The notes under the pieces were generated by a model. The model saw nothing but the letters and a program-made list of their open reading frames with translations, was not told where the DNA came from and did not search any database. Shown one piece after another: positions 1 to 9,247 of a stretch of DNA of 64,000 nt. Numbering within the stretch: the stretch's first letter is position 1; every line of letters begins with the position of its first letter. Position numbers and translations under genes: made by a program. This DNA is from CAIUKX01 sp964580965. GTDB lineage: Bacteria > Bacteroidota > Bacteroidia > Flavobacteriales_D > Crocinitomicaceae. The stretch spans positions 1 through 64,000 of the forward strand of contig CAZOLZ010000005.1 in assembly GCA_964580965.1 (NCBI GenBank). Direction: 5' to 3'.

Positions 1-2369
1 TCTAATCTTTCCAACGTTTTTCTTTGTAAACACAATTCAACGAATGCTTTTCTTTCAAGATTTAATAAATATTGTTCAGAGACAACCGTATTTTCTGATA
101 AATCACCACCACAAAGTACGAATCCTAATTTTTCTGAAATGACCCCATCGTGCTCACTCATGTAGTTTCCTGATAACATTGAGTTTGATCCAACATAGAT
201 TAAACCTAATCCTTCTTTACCTAAAACAGTTACATTCTTTTCTTTTTTCGGAGCTGAATATCCATTATTAGCCAATTCTAAACAAGCCTCTTTTGCTCTT
301 GCTAGTTGTAAATCTCTTGAGATTACAATTTCATCAATTCCGTTTCTTAAATACCCTAAATCAAAAGCTTCATATGCTGAAGTTGAAACTTTTGCTTGAC
401 CAATTGTTAAGAAGCGTTGTCTCAAACGGTTTGTTTTAATATCACCATCTTTCAATTCATCTGATAAACGTTTGGCAAATTCTTTCGACCCACCACCACC
501 AGGTATCAGACCAACTCCAAACTCAACTAATCCCATATATAACTCTGCATGAGCGATTACTTTATCTGCATGCATAGACATTTCACACCCACCGCCTAAT
601 GTTAAATTATGTGGGGCAACAACTACCGGAATGTTTGAATAACGAATACGCATCATTGTATCTTGAAAGTAACGTACTGCGAAATCTAATTCATCAATAT
701 CTTGTTCGATAGCCAACATGAAAATCATGGCAACATTTGCTCCTGCAGTAAAATTTTGACCAGTATTAGATATAACTATACCTCTGTAATCTTTTTCTGC
801 GATTTCAATTGCCTTATTAATTCCTTGTAAAACACCACTTCCGATTGTGTTCATTTTTGTATGGAATTCAATATTTAAAATCCCATCGCCTAAATTAACA
901 ATAGTTGTATCAGAGTTACTCCAAACTTTATTATCGTTTCTTAGAGCATCCAAAATCACTAACTCTTCTGTTCCAGGAATAATTTTATACGATTTAGATT
1001 GAATATCGTAAAATAATTTTTTTCCATTTTCAGATTTATAGAAAGAAGTATGACCAGCCTCTTTCATTTCCAAAATCCAAGTAGGAAGTGATTTATTTTG
1101 AGATAACGCTAATTCAATCCCTTTTTCTAATCCGATGATATCCCAGTTTTCAAATGGACCTAATTCCCAACCGAAACCTGCTTTCATTGCATCGTCAATT
1201 TTAAATAAATCATCTGATGCTTCAGGAATTCTATTGGCTACATAAGCAAATAATCCTCCGAAAATTTTTTGGTAGAATTCACCAGCTTTATCTTTTGCAG
1301 TGAATAACATTTTCATTCTTGTTTTTAAGTCGTCAACTGCTTTCGTAGTTTCTAAACTTGCAAACTTTGCTTTCAATGCAGAACGGTATTCTAATGAATT
1401 TAAGTCTAATGAAAGGATTTCTTTTTTACCTTCTGCATTCTTAGTTTTTTTATAAAAACCTTGACCACTTTTTGAACCTAACCAATTATTTTTAACCATT
1501 GTTGAAACGTATTTTGGTAATTCAAAATATGTTTTTTCTTCATCATTAGGACAATTTTCTTTTAATCCATTCGCAACGTGAACCAATGTGTCTAAACCAA
1601 CTACATCACATGTTCTGAAAGTTGCGGATTTAGGCCTGCCGATTACGGGTCCAGTTAACTTATCTACCTCCTCAATTGTTAGTCCCATTTCTTCAACGAT
1701 ATGGAATAATGACATAATTCCATAAACTCCAATTCTGTTAGCGATAAATGCGGGTGTATCTTTACATAAAACTGTTTTCTTTCCTAAATATTTACGTCCA
1801 TAATCCATCAAAAAATCAATGACTTCAGGATTTGTATGTGGGCTAGGAATGATTTCTAATAATTGTAAATAACGAGGGGGATTAAAAAAGTGAGTTCCAC
1901 AGAAGTTTGCTTTGAAATCTTCACTTCTACCATCAATCATCATATGAATAGGAATACCGGAAGTATTAGAACTAATTATCGTTCCAGGTTTTCTGTATTT
2001 CTCAACGTTTTCAAAAACTTGCTGTTTAATATCTAAACGTTCAATTACAACTTCAATGATCCAGTCATATTCAGAAATTTTTGACAGATTGTCGTCAAAG
2101 TTTCCGGTTGTAATTTTGGACGCAAACTCTTTTTTATATAATGGAGAAGGATTTGATTTAACGGCAAAGAGTAAGGAATCATTTACTATTCTATTTCTGA
2201 ATATTTTACTTTCTGTAGTTAGTCCTTTTGTAATTTCTTTTTCATTTAATTCTTTTGGGACAATGTCCAACAATAGAACCTCACATCCGATGTTGGCAAA
2301 ATGACAGGCAATTCTTGAACCCATCACTCCGGAACCTAAAACGGCAACTTTTTTGATATGTCTGTTCAT
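1..2369 (-). CDS. 3-hydroxyacyl-CoA dehydrogenase / enoyl-CoA hydratase fusion (3' end missing)
   Basis: This is a bifunctional beta-oxidation enzyme that hydrates enoyl-CoA and oxidises the resulting 3-hydroxyacyl-CoA. The gene starts at the ATG at 2369 and runs off the left edge, so about 789 residues are present and the C-terminus is missing. Translation shows an N-terminal Rossmann fold with the NAD motif GSGVMG (residues about 12-17), the dehydrogenase signature region FNPPRYLQLLEIIPSP near residue 150, and a C-terminal crotonase-like half with the oxyanion-type stretch LTLGGGCEMSMHAD. The order (dehydrogenase first, hydratase second) is the reverse of E. coli FadB and is the arrangement found in Bacteroidetes enzymes. 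An acetyl-CoA acyltransferase gene would be expected beyond the left edge, but that cannot be seen here. Confidence 0.93.
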   Translation of the reverse strand, partial: MNRHIKKVAVLGSGVMGSRIACHFANIGCEVLLLDIVPKELNEKEITKGLTTESKIFRNRIVNDSLLFAVKSNPSPLYKKEFASKITTGNFDDNLSKISEYDWIIEVVIERLDIKQQVFENVEKYRKPGTIISSNTSGIPIHMMIDGRSEDFKANFCGTHFFNPPRYLQLLEIIPSPHTNPEVIDFLMDYGRKYLGKKTVLCKDTPAFIANRIGVYGIMSLFHIVEEMGLTIEEVDKLTGPVIGRPKSATFRTCDVVGLDTLVHVANGLKENCPNDEEKTYFELPKYVSTMVKNNWLGSKSGQGFYKKTKNAEGKKEILSLDLNSLEYRSALKAKFASLETTKAVDDLKTRMKMLFTAKDKAGEFYQKIFGGLFAYVANRIPEASDDLFKIDDAMKAGFGWELGPFENWDIIGLEKGIELALSQNKSLPTWILEMKEAGHTSFYKSENGKKLFYDIQSKSYKIIPGTEELVILDALRNDNKVWSNSDTTIVNLGDGILNIEFHTKMNTIGSGVLQGINKAIEIAEKDYRGIVISNTGQNFTAGANVAMIFMLAIEQDIDELDFAVRYFQDTMMRIRYSNIPVVVAPHNLTLGGGCEMSMHADKVIAHAELYMGLVEFGVGLIPGGGGSKEFAKRLSDELKDGDIKTNRLRQRFLTIGQAKVSTSAYEAFDLGYLRNGIDEIVISRDLQLARAKEACLELANNGYSAPKKEKNVTVLGKEGLGLIYVGSNSMLSGNYMSEHDGVISEKLGFVLCGGDLSENTVVSEQYLLNLERKAFVELCLQRKTLERL

Positions 2370-2518
2370 GCGTTTGTATATAATTTGATATAAATATTAA
2401 TCTGTTTTTATTATCTCTTAAAAATAACAAAATAATTAGATAAGATTGAAAATTATTATGAAATTTGACATCGATTAAACCTAATTTAAAAAATAATTAA
2501 TTTGACCAATATTTAATA

Positions 2519-4351
2519 ATGAAATTTTCCAAGTCACCTTTTGTATTCATTACACTTTCTTTAATATTAGGATTGGTTCTATCTAATTTTGTATTCATTC
2601 CAAATTGGATTTTAATTCTCTTAATTTTATTAGCACTTTTTGGAATTTTTAAAACTGATAAAACGATGATTACTTATCCAATCATAATTTTTGTTTTTAC
2701 AGCATTAGGAGCACAAATTGGAAATGAGAATTATCGAATTGAAAAGTTTAAAGAGGGGATTGTAGCTTTTAAAGTTAAATCTGTCCAAGGTAAGAAGACT
2801 TGGAAAAATTATATTGTAACAGCTAAGAGTTTAAATAATAAAAGAAAATTAGAGTCAGATGTTTTAATTCATAGTCCTTTTGAATTAGAATCAGAAAAAA
2901 TTTATTCAGTTGATTTAGAATTTCTTTCGATTGAAAACACCAACAATCCTGGAGAAATGGATAGTGAACAATATTGGAGGTCTAAAGGAATTACGCAACA
3001 TTCGTTTTTAAGTGATTCATCACAAATTAAAGCTGTAAAAACATATGGTTCTTATATGACAAGCTTAAACGCTTATCGAAGTCAGTTAAAAAGTGTTTTT
3101 AAAAATCAACTACAATTATATCTGAATCAAGATAATTTTGAGTTGTCAATGGCATTAATACTAGGAGATAAACAATACTTGCAAAAGGAAACTAAAACAT
3201 CTTTTTCTAATGCTGGAGCAATGCATGTATTGGCTGTTTCAGGTTTACATATAGGTATTCTTTTGCAAGTGATATTGTTATTTTTAAGACAATTTTCAAA
3301 ATTTATTTCACGTAATAAAGCGATTGTTACAGCATTAATTATCATTTGGTTGTATGCTTTGTTGATCGGTTTACCTGCTTCGGTTGTACGTGCTGCTTTT
3401 ATGTTTTCAGTTGTTTACATTGGGATGATGTTTTCTAAAAACAATCATTCAATTAACGCATTATTCTTTTCGGCCTTTGTATTGTTATTATTTCACCCCA
3501 ATTGGTTATTTGATGTAGGTTTTCAATTGTCTTACATGGCAATGTTTGGGATCCTAACTACATACAAGCCAATATCATCCTTGTGGTATTTCAAGAGTAA
3601 ACTCCTCTTAAAAGTTTGGCAAGGAATAGTTATTGGTTTGTCAGCACAGGTATTTACTTTTCCTTTGGTACTGTATTATTTCCACCAATATCCGAATTAC
3701 TCCATTTTAACAAATTTATTTTTGATGGTTATTATTGGAGCGGTGATGGTTACAGGTTTAATATCATTACTATTCTCTGCAATACCATTTGTCAATCAAT
3801 TGAGTTATTATGTTTTTGGAAAATTATTAGAATTAATGCAATGGGGGATAGTGCAGGTTCAAGAGTTGAAAATGAGTATAGCTCAAGGTTTTGACTTAAC
3901 CATTTTTCAATTAATCATTATTTTTCTAATAGTATTTTTATTGGTTTTTGTAAAATGGAAAAAGAATTTAGTTTTAGCTTATTTTATTGGAGTTACAGCC
4001 ATACTTATAATATTGAATTACAACCGTTTTCTTAATCATTCTGAAGAACATCTATATACATTTAATAATAAAAAAAAGACGATAGTTGTCCGTCAAGCCT
4101 CTGAAAATATTTGTTTTTACACTGACAAAGAAGATGCAGAATATTTAATGAATAACTACTTAAAAATTTATCCTGGAGAGGTAAGGTTTTTAGAATTGAG
4201 GGATGGAGAATATTTTTTTGAAGATAAAGGGATGAAGATATTCAGTAATGGGAAAGGGAAGGATAAAAAGGTTTACTTTGAAAATTCAGACAATAGGTTA
4301 GATTTAAATTCAACAAACTATTATTTTATGTCTATCGGTAATAGTTTATAA
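2519..4351 (+). CDS. comEC: ComEC/Rec2-family inner-membrane protein, no beta-lactamase domain
   Basis: This is a polytopic membrane protein of the ComEC/Rec2 family, whose known members form the inner-membrane channel for single-stranded DNA during natural transformation. The 610-residue product has two or three N-terminal membrane segments, a soluble OB-like region (about 60-200), and the competence domain with the hallmark HVLAVSGLHIGIL around residues 237-249, followed by many hydrophobic helices to about residue 500. The last 110 residues are soluble and do not show the HxHxDH motif of the metallo-beta-lactamase domain found in Bacillus ComEC, so this is the short form. It stands alone between divergent and convergent neighbours; the gene downstream faces it at 15 bases. 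No other competence genes are in the window. Confidence 0.88.
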   Translation: MKFSKSPFVFITLSLILGLVLSNFVFIPNWILILLILLALFGIFKTDKTMITYPIIIFVFTALGAQIGNENYRIEKFKEGIVAFKVKSVQGKKTWKNYIVTAKSLNNKRKLESDVLIHSPFELESEKIYSVDLEFLSIENTNNPGEMDSEQYWRSKGITQHSFLSDSSQIKAVKTYGSYMTSLNAYRSQLKSVFKNQLQLYLNQDNFELSMALILGDKQYLQKETKTSFSNAGAMHVLAVSGLHIGILLQVILLFLRQFSKFISRNKAIVTALIIIWLYALLIGLPASVVRAAFMFSVVYIGMMFSKNNHSINALFFSAFVLLLFHPNWLFDVGFQLSYMAMFGILTTYKPISSLWYFKSKLLLKVWQGIVIGLSAQVFTFPLVLYYFHQYPNYSILTNLFLMVIIGAVMVTGLISLLFSAIPFVNQLSYYVFGKLLELMQWGIVQVQELKMSIAQGFDLTIFQLIIIFLIVFLLVFVKWKKNLVLAYFIGVTAILIILNYNRFLNHSEEHLYTFNNKKKTIVVRQASENICFYTDKEDAEYLMNNYLKIYPGEVRFLELRDGEYFFEDKGMKIFSNGKGKDKKVYFENSDNRLDLNSTNYYFMSIGNSL

Positions 4352-4366
4352 TGAGAAAAAATATTT

Positions 4367-5695
4367 TCAAATCACTTTTTCCTTCCAATTAAAAAACTTC
4401 AAATACCCAATCGAAATTAATCCCATAGAAATGAAATAGATGTATTCAACAGACCAAACCCAAAAGATATCAAGTTTAAATACTTTTACTAATAAATATG
4501 CAACTATAATGTAAATTCCAACACAAACGCCCTCTACTAAAAAAGTAAAAAATGTATTTCCACTACCACTTATTGTTTGAACATAAACACTAGAAAAACC
4601 AAAAATAAAAGTAGAGCCAGCTATGAATAAGAGAATGTCTTTAGTTTTTACAAGGTATTCTTGCTCTGGGTTAATAGCACCGATTATTTGATAAGGAAAT
4701 ATAACACAAGCTAAAACGATTAAAGCAAGAACTGACATTGTTAGAAGCTGAATTCGTCTCTGAATAATCTTAATGTCATCAAATCGTTTTGCTCCAATAT
4801 ATTGAGAAATATATGTTTTTGTTGTAGTTGCAAAGCCCCAAATCGGAATGAAAATTAAAAAGTAAATTGCACGAATATTTTGTGAAACTGTTAATTCAAA
4901 TTCTCCCATTTGTTCAATCCAAATGAAAAAAACTGTCCAAGTTCCTAATGAAAATACACCTTGTAACAACATAGGAGTTCCAACTTTGATAAGTTCGATA
5001 ACAGATTTTAAACGAAAAACAAAATGTGAGAATAAATGGTATTTTTTTCGCTGTTTTCCGAAGAATAAATAGGCTGTTAAAAAAAAAGCTCCAATTCCCT
5101 CTGCGATGGTTGAAGCCAGAGCTGCTCCTTTGATTCCGAGTTCAGGTAAACCAATTTGTCCAAATATCAATCCGTAATCAAGAATAACATTAGATAATGC
5201 AACCAATAATGCATTGATAACGACTATGGTTGTTTTTCCTGTAGCATACAAAAAGGCTTGTGTCACCAATAAGAAAACACCTAAAAAAAGCGAATAACTT
5301 CGAATTGAAAGGAAGTCAACTTGCAGTGAAGCAATCGTTTGATTTTTTGAAACAGAATGTAAAAAGGAAGGAATAACCCAATGTAATGCACAATAAAAGA
5401 TAAAGGCTAGACCGAAGAGTGTAATCAATGAAGTCCCAAATATTAAACCAATACGTTTAAGTTTGTTTTGGCCAATTCTTCTCGCCATTAAAATTTGAGA
5501 CCCATCACTCATTCCCATCATTGCAATGAATAATGTCATATACAACATTCCAGCATTACCAGAAGCATCAAAAGATAATGTATTGTAGCGACTCAAAAAA
5601 GCAGTGTCTGTAATCGTCACAATTGCTTGAATGAAACTTGATGTCATCAAGGGGATAGCAACTTTAAGGATAGACAAGTACTTAAAATCAAGCAT
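4367..5695 (-). CDS. MATE-family cation/drug antiporter
   Basis: The product is a 442-residue, strongly hydrophobic protein with about twelve membrane helices, the size and pattern of MATE (NorM/DinF-type) exporters, which expel cationic compounds in exchange for Na+ or H+. The N-terminal segment KVAIPLMTSSFIQAIVTITDTAFLSR (positions 11-36, quoted only in part by residues KVAIPLM and DTAFLSR) fits helix 1 of the family, and the second half repeats the same architecture from about residue 230. Its start codon shares one base with the stop of the upstream methyltransferase gene (TAATG), so translation is probably coupled. The substrate cannot be read from the sequence. Confidence 0.88.
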   Translation of the reverse strand: MLDFKYLSILKVAIPLMTSSFIQAIVTITDTAFLSRYNTLSFDASGNAGMLYMTLFIAMMGMSDGSQILMARRIGQNKLKRIGLIFGTSLITLFGLAFIFYCALHWVIPSFLHSVSKNQTIASLQVDFLSIRSYSLFLGVFLLVTQAFLYATGKTTIVVINALLVALSNVILDYGLIFGQIGLPELGIKGAALASTIAEGIGAFFLTAYLFFGKQRKKYHLFSHFVFRLKSVIELIKVGTPMLLQGVFSLGTWTVFFIWIEQMGEFELTVSQNIRAIYFLIFIPIWGFATTTKTYISQYIGAKRFDDIKIIQRRIQLLTMSVLALIVLACVIFPYQIIGAINPEQEYLVKTKDILLFIAGSTFIFGFSSVYVQTISGSGNTFFTFLVEGVCVGIYIIVAYLLVKVFKLDIFWVWSVEYIYFISMGLISIGYLKFFNWKEKVI

Positions 5696-6864
5696 TAATA
5701 AACTTTTAAAACTAATCCTTTTAAATATTCTCCTTCAGGATGAAAAGCATTAACTGGATGATCTGCTGGTTGATGTAATTGTTCAATTATTCGAACATTT
5801 CTTCCTGAATCAATTGCAGCAGCAATAATTGTATTGTTAAATAAATATTTATCAACCACTTGAGAACAAGAAAATGTAAAAATCAAACCTCCAGGTTTTA
5901 TTTGACGTATAGCGTGTGCATTCAAGCGTTTATACCCTTGAATTGCTTTATGCCTTTTATCTCTGTGTTTAGCGAAGGCAGGAGGGTCCAATACAATTAT
6001 GTCGTAATCTTCGGGTAAATCTTTCATGTACTCCATTGCATCAGCTACGATAGATCCATGTTTGTCATCAAAATTGTTTAGCCTTACATTTTCATTCGTC
6101 AATGCAATTGCTTTTTTTGAACTATCCAACGAATGAACTAGTGAAGCACCATTTTTCAATGCAAGTAAACTGAATCCACCGGAATAACAAAAAGTATTTA
6201 AGATTTTTTTGTCTTTCGCATATTTTCCTAGCAAGAATCTGTTTTCACGTTGATCGATAAAGAATCCTGTTTTCTGTCCTTTAACCCAATCAATTGCCAA
6301 TTTAACTCCATTTTCTAATGCTACATGAGGAGTTTTACAAGTGCCGAAAAGGTAGCCATCTTCTTCACTCTCAACATTATTTAAGGTATCAGATGATTTA
6401 CTGTAAATAGCAGTTAATTGATTTCCTAAAGCACTTTGTAACCCTTCAGTAATCCATTTGATGGAATGATACATTCCGATGCTATGACATTGAATTACAG
6501 CGACACCATTATAATAATCAACGACTAATCCGGGTAAACTGTCACCTTCACCATGAACCAAACGACAAATATTTGAATCTTCACGGATGAGGTTTAATTG
6601 TATTCGAAGTTCAATAGCATTCTTCAATTTTTCTTGAAAGAAAGCCTTATCAACAGGAACGTCATCAAACGTTAAAACACGAACAGCAATGGTAGCGTGT
6701 TGAAAATGACCTCGTGCTAAAAAACGACTTTTGTGATCTGTAATTGTAACTATTTCACCATTTGAAATTCCAGAAGTATCACCTGCTAACGCACCTGAAA
6801 AAATCCAAGGGTGTCTTCTTTCAATCGTTTGAACTTTATGTTTATGGAGTTGAATTGTTTTCAT
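5695..6864 (-). CDS. Class I SAM-dependent rRNA methyltransferase, RlmI-like (PUA + Rossmann)
   Basis: This 389-residue protein has an N-terminal PUA-like RNA-binding region beginning with the RRHPWIFSGAL signature (residues 16-26), a central linker, and a C-terminal methyltransferase fold. The SAM-binding region is VLNTFCYSGGFSLLAL-like near residue 225, and the catalytic-site motif DPPAFAKHRDKRH lies near residue 297, as in RlmI/YccW, which makes m5C1962 in 23S rRNA. The active motif I stretch FCYSGGFS and the DPPAF motif support a cytosine or guanine C/N-methyltransferase of this group. It heads a two-gene unit with the MATE exporter, overlapping by one base. The exact target nucleotide is an inference from the family. 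Confidence 0.88.
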   Translation of the reverse strand: MKTIQLHKHKVQTIERRHPWIFSGALAGDTSGISNGEIVTITDHKSRFLARGHFQHATIAVRVLTFDDVPVDKAFFQEKLKNAIELRIQLNLIREDSNICRLVHGEGDSLPGLVVDYYNGVAVIQCHSIGMYHSIKWITEGLQSALGNQLTAIYSKSSDTLNNVESEEDGYLFGTCKTPHVALENGVKLAIDWVKGQKTGFFIDQRENRFLLGKYAKDKKILNTFCYSGGFSLLALKNGASLVHSLDSSKKAIALTNENVRLNNFDDKHGSIVADAMEYMKDLPEDYDIIVLDPPAFAKHRDKRHKAIQGYKRLNAHAIRQIKPGGLIFTFSCSQVVDKYLFNNTIIAAAIDSGRNVRIIEQLHQPADHPVNAFHPEGEYLKGLVLKVY

Positions 6865-6941
6865 TTCAAAAAAAAGATAAAGTTACTAATTTGAAACCGC
6901 TAATTAACTAGAATGTTTGTACTTTTATAAAAAAATAAAAA

Positions 6942-7367
6942 ATGCAATTACACGTACATTTCTTTTTGATTAATGAAGATTTTTCACAAGAACACGCAGA
7001 TACTCATCATGAGGGGAAAGAGTCTGAATTCAATTTGAAATATGAGTGGGAAGATGAATTATTAGTGAAAGATATCGCTGAAAAGCCATCATGTTTAAGA
7101 AGCTCAGAATATACTTTACAAGGACAAAGAGGAGAGGATGATTATTTTTCCTACTTGATTGAAAATGTTGCAGTGATGAAAATCAAATTAACAAATGGTT
7201 TTGAATCGGAGTTGGCTTGTTCTGAAGAGATTTTAGAAAAAGTAGAATGGGTTGAAGAAGATAGAGTACATTTCTATTTGAATCAAAATCAATTTCTAGT
7301 TAATCCTATCGCAGGTATTTATATTGCTGCAAAGAAATTCCCGTTAGAATTAATCGAAGAAGAGTAA
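6942..7367 (+). CDS. Small acidic protein of unknown function, first gene of the ABC/YihY operon
   Basis: I do not recognise a characterised family. The 141-residue product is acidic, has no signal peptide or membrane segment, and has a His-rich patch (HADTHHEG) near residues 18-25 after a short hydrophobic start. The middle part (residues about 60-130) has alternating beta-strand character. Its stop codon overlaps the start of the ABC ATPase gene (TAATG), so the two are almost certainly translated together, and the YihY gene then overlaps the ATPase gene. This position suggests a cytoplasmic accessory protein for the same process, but that is inference. The start was chosen because the ATG at 6942 follows an A-rich leader typical of this genome. 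Confidence 0.75.
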   Translation: MQLHVHFFLINEDFSQEHADTHHEGKESEFNLKYEWEDELLVKDIAEKPSCLRSSEYTLQGQRGEDDYFSYLIENVAVMKIKLTNGFESELACSEEILEKVEWVEEDRVHFYLNQNQFLVNPIAGIYIAAKKFPLELIEEE

Positions 7368-8305
7368 TGTTAAAAGTAGATTCGGTTTCACTGACATTTC
7401 AAAAGCAAGTTTTAAATTCTATTTCCTTTGAGTTAAAAAAAGGGGAAGTAATAGGGGTTGTTGGAAGAAGTGGGTCTGGTAAAACGAGTTTACTAAAAAT
7501 TATAGGAGGACTTTTAGATGCTTCAGAAGGGTGTGTGACTTTTGAAGATAATTTGGTCAAGGGACCATCGAATCAGTTAATTCCTGGTCATCCAGAAATT
7601 CAATTGGTGAATCAAGATTTTGGTTTAGACTCTTACCATACTGTCAAGGAAAATTTAGCATTGAAAGTTTTACATCTCCCTTACAGAGAAAAAAATGAAT
7701 TGGTTGAAGAGTTGTTAGATTTAGTTGAATTAACGGATCTAGCGAATCGTAAAGCATTTGAATTATCTGGTGGAGAACAACAACGATTAGCAATTGCAAG
7801 GGCATTGGCTTTAGAACCATCCATTTTGTTGTTAGATGAACCTTTTGCTCACTTAGATTTAAGGTTAAAAGAAAAGTTAACGAATTATTTAATTGCTTTA
7901 AAAGAAATTCGTTCGACCGCCGTAATAATAGTAACTCATAATGGGGAAGAGGTACTTGAGTTATCCGACAAGATTTTGTATTTGAGTAAAGGTGAAATTG
8001 TAAGAGAAACAACACCGAAAGACTTTTATTATCATCCATTAAATAAAGAAGAAGCTCTTTTTTTCGGTCCTATTAATATCATAAAAGAAGGGAAAAAACA
8101 AATATTTTTTCGTCCAAATGAATATGGAATAAGAGCTTCAAAAAAATTTTCTAAAGAAGTACAGGTTGAATTTTCTCACATCTCTTTTAGCGGTGCTTTT
8201 TACAAATGTTTTTATAAAGCTAAAACCAAAAAAGAGATACTTTTATTGTATGCTTTGAAACCCAAAAGAACTCTTAAGAAAATTTATATATCATGCGAGG
8301 ATTAA
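7367..8305 (+). CDS. ABC transporter ATPase without a cognate permease nearby
   Basis: The 312-residue protein is a complete ABC nucleotide-binding subunit: Walker A GRSGSGKT (33-40), Q-loop Gln83, signature LSGGEQQR (133-140), Walker B LLLDEP (153-158) and switch His191. About 95 residues follow the ATPase fold; FFRPNEYGIR near residue 248 resembles the start of a TOBE domain as in the PotA/FbpC/MalK group of importer ATPases. No permease or binding-protein gene flanks it. Instead it overlaps the small acidic gene by one base upstream and the YihY gene by 13 bases downstream. It may energise a permease encoded elsewhere, or work with the YihY protein; the sequence does not decide this. Confidence 0.9.
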   Translation: MLKVDSVSLTFQKQVLNSISFELKKGEVIGVVGRSGSGKTSLLKIIGGLLDASEGCVTFEDNLVKGPSNQLIPGHPEIQLVNQDFGLDSYHTVKENLALKVLHLPYREKNELVEELLDLVELTDLANRKAFELSGGEQQRLAIARALALEPSILLLDEPFAHLDLRLKEKLTNYLIALKEIRSTAVIIVTHNGEEVLELSDKILYLSKGEIVRETTPKDFYYHPLNKEEALFFGPINIIKEGKKQIFFRPNEYGIRASKKFSKEVQVEFSHISFSGAFYKCFYKAKTKKEILLLYALKPKRTLKKIYISCED

Positions 8306-9171
8306 GCTGGAAGGAAAGGAGAGAGGTTGTTAAAGACACTTTCAAAGGTTTTGTTGAGGAAAATAGTTTTTTTCATGGCGCAGCGTTGTCCTACTATACT
8401 ATTTTTGCATTAGTCCCATTATTATATCTTTCATTTGCAACATTTGGACGAATCGTTGGAAATAAAAGGATGTTAGAAATAATTGGATATTTATTAAAGG
8501 AACAAATTGGAATCACAGACATCAATGGAATTCTTTCGTTTTTAGATGGAGTAGATCTAGAAGGTGGAAATTTTGTGATGCAAATTATCGGTGTTGTCAT
8601 CTTGTTAATTTCTGGAACAGCTCTATTTGGTTCATTGAGAAATAGCATCAATGCTTTTTATAATATAAAACCTAAAATAGAAGGTTCAAAAAAAATCATA
8701 TTAAGTCATTTAATAGCACGTTTAGTATCTATATCTATTTTGACATTAATTGGTGTTGTAATTATCGTGATTTACTTTGCGCAAACAATGTTACTTTCAT
8801 TTGGAAGTTATTTTCTTGGGAATATTGAAGTCGTCAATGGTATTTTTACCTTGTTATTTGAACATGGACTTTCAATTTTGTCCAATGTAATTATTTTTAC
8901 CTTTATTTTTAAATTTTTAAATGATGGTCTTGTTGGATGGAGAATAGCTTTGAATGGAGCGATTTTAACTTCTTTGTTGTTGTACTTTGGTCAATTATTA
9001 ATCAGATATTATTTAACGAATTATTTTTTTGCTGCTGATTCAGGTATCGCAGGAACGATATTAGTCATTTTAGCTTGGGTCTACTATTCTTCTCAGATTA
9101 TCTTTTTTGGAGCTAAATATACAGCTGTTTATGCAAATAAGATAGGTAAACCAATTAGGTTGATAAAGTAA
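8293..9171 (+). CDS. YihY/BrkB-family integral membrane protein
   Basis: This 292-residue protein has about six membrane segments and the family hallmark near its N-terminus, FHGAALSYYTIFALVPLLYL (residues about 26-45). The family was once annotated as ribonuclease BN; that assignment was later withdrawn and the function remains unclear, with proposed roles in the cell envelope or in transport. The gene starts 13 bases inside the ABC ATPase gene, which implies strong coupling. Near the C-terminus, the segment GIAGTILVILAWVYYSSQIIFFGA is the second conserved family region (given by its first residues GIAGTILVILAWVYYSSQ). It ends the operon, followed by 76 bases with no recognisable terminator hairpin. 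Confidence 0.9.
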   Translation: MRGLSWKERREVVKDTFKGFVEENSFFHGAALSYYTIFALVPLLYLSFATFGRIVGNKRMLEIIGYLLKEQIGITDINGILSFLDGVDLEGGNFVMQIIGVVILLISGTALFGSLRNSINAFYNIKPKIEGSKKIILSHLIARLVSISILTLIGVVIIVIYFAQTMLLSFGSYFLGNIEVVNGIFTLLFEHGLSILSNVIIFTFIFKFLNDGLVGWRIALNGAILTSLLLYFGQLLIRYYLTNYFFAADSGIAGTILVILAWVYYSSQIIFFGAKYTAVYANKIGKPIRLIK

Positions 9172-9247
9172 GTCTCTAATTGATTTTTAAGTTGAATTAA
9201 AGGTATGTCTTAATATCAACTATCCTTTTTCAATTCTGAATTCTCAA

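Noticed and set aside
2056..2304. An 82-residue plus-strand reading frame
   Set aside because: It lies wholly inside the minus-strand beta-oxidation gene, whose frame has all conserved motifs; it is a shadow.
7644..8039. A 131-residue minus-strand frame inside the ABC ATPase gene
   Set aside because: It overlaps the signature and Walker B region of the ATPase and has no family-like sequence; it is a shadow frame.
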